From the NCBI RefSeq assembly GCF_000251145.1, contig NZ_AIDW01000028.1:48739-112738 (forward strand): a stretch of 64,000 nucleotides of DNA, written 5' to 3'. Below the pieces are notes generated by a model. The model searched no databases. It was not told the DNA's origin and saw only the letters and a program-made list of their open reading frames with translations. Position 1 is the stretch's first letter, and every line of letters begins with the position of its first letter. Below, piece after piece: positions 60,372 through 64,000 of the stretch. The translations under genes and the position numbers were made by a program. Source of the stretch: Sphingomonas sp. PAMC 26621 (GTDB lineage Bacteria; Pseudomonadota; Alphaproteobacteria; Sphingomonadales; Sphingomonadaceae).

Positions 60372-61661
60372 GTGGGAAACGTAGCAGTGATCGGCGCCCA
60401 GTGGGGCGATGAAGGCAAGGGCAAGATCGTCGACTGGCTCGCCGAGCGCGCCGATGTCGTCGTGCGCTTCCAGGGCGGGCACAATGCGGGCCATACGCTC
60501 GTCGTGGGCGAGAGCGTCTACAAGCTGTCGCTGCTCCCTTCGGGGATCGTGCGCGGCACGCCGTCCGTGATCGGCAATGGCGTGGTGCTTGATCCGTGGG
60601 CGCTGAAGGCCGAGGTCGAGAAGCTGCGCGGCCAGGGCGTGACGATCACCCCCGACACGCTGATGCTCGCGGACACCTGCGCGCTGATCCTGCCGTTCCA
60701 CCGTGATCTCGACGCGCTGCGCGAGGATGCGAGTGGTGCTGGCAAGATCGGCACGACGCGGCGCGGGATCGGCCCGGCGTATGAGGACAAGGTCGGCCGC
60801 CGCGCGATCCGCGTGTGCGACCTCGCGCACCTCGATTCGCTGGGTGCACAGCTCGACCGGCTGACCGCGCATCACGACGCGCTGCGCGCAGGCTTCGGCG
60901 AGCCGCCGATCGATCGCGACGCTTTGGTGCAGGAGCTTCGCGAGATCGCCGATTTCGTCCTGTCCTTCGCCAAGCCGACGTGGCGCGTGCTCAACGATGC
61001 GCGCTCGCGCGGCAAGCGCATCCTGTTCGAGGGCGCGCAGGGCGTGCTGCTCGACGTCGACCACGGCACCTATCCGTTCGTCACCTCGTCGAACACGATC
61101 TCGGGCACCGCGGCGGGCGGCTCCGGCCTCGGCCCGAGCGCGGTCGGCTTCGTGCTGGGGATCGCAAAGGCGTATACGACGCGGGTCGGTTCCGGCCCGT
61201 TCCCGACCGAGCTCGAGGATGCCACAGGCGAGCGCCTCGGCGAGCGCGGACATGAGTTCGGCACGGTCACCGGGCGCAAGCGTCGATGTGGCTGGTTCGA
61301 TTCGGTGCTGGTGCGGCAGTCGGCGGCGGTCGGCGGGATCACCGGGATCGCGCTGACCAAGATCGACGTGCTCGACGGGTTCGACGAGGTGAAGATCTGC
61401 ACCGGCTACCGCCTGCGCGGCGAGACGCTCGACTATTTCCCCGCGCATGCCGCCGACCAGGCCGAGGTCGAGCCGGTCTACGAGAGCATGCCCGGCTGGC
61501 AGGAAACGACCGCAGGCGCGCGGAGCTGGGCCGACCTCCCCGCACAGGCGATCAAGTACATCCGCCGGATCGAGGAACTGATCAAATGCCCGGTCGCGCT
61601 GGTCTCGACCAGCCCCGAGCGCGAGGACACGATCCTCGTCCGCGATCCGTTCGCCGACTGA
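60372..61661 (+). CDS. purA: Adenylosuccinate synthetase PurA
   Basis: PurA joins IMP and aspartate using GTP in the path to AMP. The 429-residue protein starts with the GTP-binding loop [20 protein letters not shown] and has [41 protein letters not shown] and TKIDVLDG. I chose the GTG at 60372 ([11 protein letters not shown]) since homologs begin one or two residues before NV and GGAAC lies upstream; a GTG four codons earlier is possible. A strong terminator follows five bases after the stop. Confidence 0.96.
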   Translation: MGNVAVIGAQWGDEGKGKIVDWLAERADVVVRFQGGHNAGHTLVVGESVYKLSLLPSGIVRGTPSVIGNGVVLDPWALKAEVEKLRGQGVTITPDTLMLADTCALILPFHRDLDALREDASGAGKIGTTRRGIGPAYEDKVGRRAIRVCDLAHLDSLGAQLDRLTAHHDALRAGFGEPPIDRDALVQELREIADFVLSFAKPTWRVLNDARSRGKRILFEGAQGVLLDVDHGTYPFVTSSNTISGTAAGGSGLGPSAVGFVLGIAKAYTTRVGSGPFPTELEDATGERLGERGHEFGTVTGRKRRCGWFDSVLVRQSAAVGGITGIALTKIDVLDGFDEVKICTGYRLRGETLDYFPAHAADQAEVEPVYESMPGWQETTAGARSWADLPAQAIKYIRRIEELIKCPVALVSTSPEREDTILVRDPFAD

Positions 61662-61665
61662 CACG

Positions 61666-61704
61666 AAAAAGGCCCCGACCGCTCACGCGGCCGGGGCCTT
61701 TTTT
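61666..61704. terminator. Bidirectional terminator between purA and the Ser/Thr-rich protein gene
   Basis: AAAAAGGCCCCG (61666-61677) pairs with CGGGGCCTTTTT (61692-61703) with a GC-rich inner hairpin. T tracts occur on both strands, serving the convergent genes. Confidence 0.92.
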
Positions 61705-61725
61705 CAACCTGTCAACGCAGGATGC

Positions 61726-62058
61726 TTACATCGGGCGCTTCTTGGTGCGCTTCGACTTGGTCGTCGTCGCGGTCGTGTCGGTCGTCGAACCGGTGCTCAT
61801 CGCCGAGTCGGTCGACGTGGCCGGATCAGTCGCAGTCGTCGTCGTGCTCGACTGCGTGCTGGACGACATCGACGGATCGGTTGCGGTCGAGCCCATCGGC
61901 GCGCCCGGCATCGTCGACGGTGCGCCGGTCGTGGTTCCGGTGGTCGAACCGGTCGACGGCATGCCACCTGCGCCTGCGCCACCGGCTGGGGCGGTCTGGG
62001 CGATGGCTGCGGTCGAAAGGCCGAGGGCGGCAATGGTTGCCAAAGTTGCGATACGCAT
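61726..62058 (-). CDS. Secreted Ser/Thr-rich low-complexity protein
   Basis: A 110-residue exported protein with signal peptide MRIATLATIAALGLSTAAIAQ. The rest is nearly all Ser, Thr, Ala, Gly, Pro, Met and Asp (GSTTGTTTGAPSTMPGAPMG, MSSSTQSSTTTTATDPATS) and ends in a basic patch (KSKRTKKRPM). It is probably disordered, and no domain is present. AAGAGGACC lies before the ATG. The 111 bases upstream, toward aroC, contain an AT-rich stretch that is likely the promoter. Confidence 0.75.
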   Translation of the reverse strand: MRIATLATIAALGLSTAAIAQTAPAGGAGAGGMPSTGSTTGTTTGAPSTMPGAPMGSTATDPSMSSSTQSSTTTTATDPATSTDSAMSTGSTTDTTATTTKSKRTKKRPM

Positions 62059-62169
62059 GGGGTCTGGTCCTCTTCTGTGACGTGACCTTCAAATGGGTCG
62101 GGGTGATAACGACCAACTTGGCGTTTGGTCGCTCCCTCTATCGACAAAATTAACCACCTTATCGGTTTG

Positions 62170-63249
62170 TTACCCGATTGATGGGCCACATTGCGCGCGG
62201 TGGAGCAGCTTCTGGTCGGCAAGCACCAGCGCGACCATCGCGGCGACGACGGGGACGCCGCGGATGCCGACGCAGGGGTCGTGGCGCCCCTTGGTGGCGA
62301 TCTCCGCCGCCGTGCCATCGGGCGCAATCGTCTCGACCGGGGTCAGGATCGAGCTGGTCGGCTTGAACGCGACGCGCAGCGTGACCGGCTGCCCCGTCGC
62401 GATCCCGCCCGCGATTCCGCCGGCGTGATTGGCGAGAAATTCGGGCCCCTCCGCACCGGGGCGCATCGGATCGGCATTATCCTCGCCGCGCAGCGTGGCG
62501 GCGGCAAAGCCGTCACCGATCTCGACGCCCTTGACCGCGTTGATCCCCATGCACGCCGCCGCAAGCTCGGCGTCGAGCTTGGCGTAGAGCGGCGCGCCCC
62601 AGCCAGCGGGCACGCCCGTCGCCGCACAGGCGACGACCGCGCCGAGCGACGAGCCCGACTTGCGCGCGGCGTCGACCAGCGTCTCCCACCGCGCCGCCGC
62701 CACCGCATCGGGGCCGAAGAACGGGTTGCGGGCGATCTCGTCCACGTCGAAATTCGCCGGGTCGATCGCGTCGCCGCCGATCGCCTCGACCCAGGCGGTG
62801 ATCGTCACTTCGCTGACGACCAGCCGCGCGACCGCCCCCGCCGCCACCCGCGACGCGGTCTCGCGCGCGGAAGACCGTCCACCGCCGCGATAGTCGCGGA
62901 AGCCGTATTTCGCGTCATAGGCGTAATCGGCATGGCCCGGGCGATACGCCTTGGCGACCTCGGAATAGTCCTTCGAGCGCTGGTCGACATTCTCGATCAT
63001 CAGGCTGATCGGCGTGCCCGTGGTGCGCCCCTCGAACACGCCCGAGAGGATGCGGACCTGATCGGGCTCCTGCCGTTGCGTGGTGAAGCGCGAGGTGCCG
63101 GGGCGCCGCTGGTCGAGCCACGGCTGGATGTCGGCCTCGGTCAATGGAATGCCTGGCGGGCACCCGTCGACCACCGCGCCGATCGCGGGACCGTGCGATT
63201 CGCCCCAGGTGGTGAAGCGGAAGACGTGGCCAAAGGTGTTGAAGCTCAT
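62170..63249 (-). CDS. aroC: Chorismate synthase AroC
   Basis: AroC converts EPSP to chorismate using reduced FMN, the last step of the shikimate pathway. The 359-residue product carries the family signatures [52 protein letters not shown] and [11 protein letters not shown], and ends in the [15 protein letters not shown] region. Length is normal. GGGAGGGC precedes the ATG. Its product feeds the chorismate mutase and pheA found elsewhere in the window. Confidence 0.97.
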   Translation of the reverse strand: MSFNTFGHVFRFTTWGESHGPAIGAVVDGCPPGIPLTEADIQPWLDQRRPGTSRFTTQRQEPDQVRILSGVFEGRTTGTPISLMIENVDQRSKDYSEVAKAYRPGHADYAYDAKYGFRDYRGGGRSSARETASRVAAGAVARLVVSEVTITAWVEAIGGDAIDPANFDVDEIARNPFFGPDAVAAARWETLVDAARKSGSSLGAVVACAATGVPAGWGAPLYAKLDAELAAACMGINAVKGVEIGDGFAAATLRGEDNADPMRPGAEGPEFLANHAGGIAGGIATGQPVTLRVAFKPTSSILTPVETIAPDGTAAEIATKGRHDPCVGIRGVPVVAAMVALVLADQKLLHRAQCGPSIG

Positions 63250-63351
63250 GCCCTCCCTGTCATCCGCCTGCGCGCGCGGGTCAAGCCGTCGGGCGTTGTC
63301 GGCGTTCCGTCCGATCGTCGGTCTCTCGAATGAACGTCCTCCTTCGGGTGG

Positions 63352-63915
63352 TCAGCTGACGTTCCAACGCTGCTGATCCATCAGCGCTCGCAGCGTTTGT
63401 TGGCCGGTCCACAAAGCCGCCGTCCACCCACAATCTCGCGCACCAGCAACGTTGACAGCCTTGTCGTCGATAAAAAAGATTGCCTCTGGTGTGAGGTCGA
63501 CCGCTGCTTCCACGGATCGATAAAAGGCCCGGTCTGGTTTGGAACAGCCCAGCGCGGCAGCGTAATGCAGACCATCGAACTTGCTGCGGAGGTCAAGCTG
63601 GTCCCAAAGATAAGCTGCCCGCTCATGTTCTTGCACCGTCGCGAGATGGACCTCAATGCCTTCGCAACGCAGTGCTTGTAGTTCAGATAGCAAGCAGTGA
63701 TCGATGTGCGCGTCGTTGCTGAACCAGTAATCAATGAATGCGTCGCAAGTAACCGAAGGCGATATTTCAGCGAGCGCCGGCGCAAGACGGTCTCGCAGTG
63801 CGGCGCGTCCATGCACCACCTCATCCCAGTGCTGTTCAAAGAATACCCGCTGCAGGGCCGGAGCTGGAACACCCAGATCGCGCTCCAAATTAACGCTCCA
63901 CCCGTAATTACCCAC
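63352..63915 (-). CDS. HAD-superfamily protein lacking its N-terminal motif I
   Basis: A 187-residue HAD-IA-like protein. Cap helices (RVFFEQHWDEVVHGRAALRD), motif II-like HLATVQE, the motif III Lys in GCSKPDRAFY and motif IV FFIDDKAVNVAGA are present. The DxDxT/V nucleophile segment that should precede the cap is absent: the frame closes with TGA ten codons upstream of the GTG at 63915, and no DxD appears in the other frames before it. The gene is therefore N-terminally truncated and probably inactive as a phosphatase. Base composition (about 58 percent G+C at 63481-63540 by count) is lower than its neighbours. Confidence 0.65.
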   Translation of the reverse strand: MGNYGWSVNLERDLGVPAPALQRVFFEQHWDEVVHGRAALRDRLAPALAEISPSVTCDAFIDYWFSNDAHIDHCLLSELQALRCEGIEVHLATVQEHERAAYLWDQLDLRSKFDGLHYAAALGCSKPDRAFYRSVEAAVDLTPEAIFFIDDKAVNVAGARDCGWTAALWTGQQTLRALMDQQRWNVS

Positions 63916-63933
63916 CCCCCGGTCTGGGAAGGT

Positions 63934-64000
63934 TCATGCGCCCAGGGTAGTAGCGATGGTACCGAAGATGTTGGTACCAGGCGTAAGCCGCGCGGTGGCG
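63934..64000 (-). CDS. Possible C-terminal end of a gene cut by the window edge
   Basis: The minus strand is open from the edge to a TGA and reads TARLTPGTNIFGTIATTLGA. Codon use (ACC, ATC, CTG, GGC) is like coding DNA. It is too short to identify. Another open frame on the same strand also crosses the edge, so the call is tentative. Confidence 0.3.
   Translation of the reverse strand, partial: ATARLTPGTNIFGTIATTLGA

Overview
The window is a high-GC (about two thirds G+C by eye) alphaproteobacterial chromosome segment, most likely from a Sphingomonas-type sphingomonad. Four things point there. The tmRNA gene is split and circularly permuted. A LexA box of the alphaproteobacterial GTTC-N7-GTTC form is present. 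A serC-type leader precedes serC. Gene orders such as nrnC-lptC-lptA-lptB-rpoN, smc next to two DsbA-like genes, dciA and mutY, and divK next to a DUF3572 gene are typical of this group. No insertion sequence, prophage, CRISPR array or tRNA was seen.

Layout: 1-7.9 kb holds a partial gloB, two tandem paralogous secreted proteins, the hslV-hslU protease operon, small envelope genes, a ligase-associated exonuclease and a beta-propeller lactonase. 8-13 kb holds a PEP-CTERM protein and the LPS-transport/sigma-54 operon. 13.4-24.2 kb holds a glycine-rich double cold-shock protein, a prolyl aminopeptidase, an amidohydrolase, an ATP-dependent DNA ligase, rpmG, divK, small HAD and RidA genes and a sugar transporter. 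24.3-25.6 kb is an AT-rich island with one TonB-like gene. 25.6-34.6 kb holds chorismate mutase, polyprenyl synthase, an orphan Flp pilin, a CDF transporter, hrpB, a complex I accessory subunit, a TPM/LemA cluster and mscL. 34.6-38.4 kb holds an Rrf2 regulator, the unannotated two-piece tmRNA and a DUF4130-UdgX plus radical SAM repair pair. 38.4-52.4 kb holds a GT87-like transferase, smc, dsbA-like genes, dciA, mutY, a serine hydrolase, nudC with a partial duplicate, pheA and a cytochrome c. 52.5-64 kb holds a LOG-family gene, serC, serA, a DUF559 nuclease, hisZ, purA, aroC and a truncated HAD gene.

Working together: serC and serA give serine; aroC, chorismate mutase and pheA give aromatic amino acids; hisZ and purA serve histidine and purines; lptC, lptA and lptB build the LPS export bridge. 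DNA maintenance is well represented: ligase, exonuclease, MutY, UdgX with radical SAM, SMC, DciA and NrnC.

Most notable: (1) a LexA-type box sits 3 bp upstream of the start codon of the radical SAM gene paired with DUF4130-UdgX, suggesting an SOS-controlled and largely uncharacterised DNA repair or modification system. (2) A GC-rich palindromic repeat family has inserted in frame into hrpB and brackets a DUF559 nuclease. (3) A mosaic pheA'/nudC' fragment is the fossil junction of a tandem duplication. (4) Four genes (hslU, a lactonase gene, pheA, hisZ) are each broken by one missing base in a homopolymer, which looks like systematic sequence error rather than gene decay.
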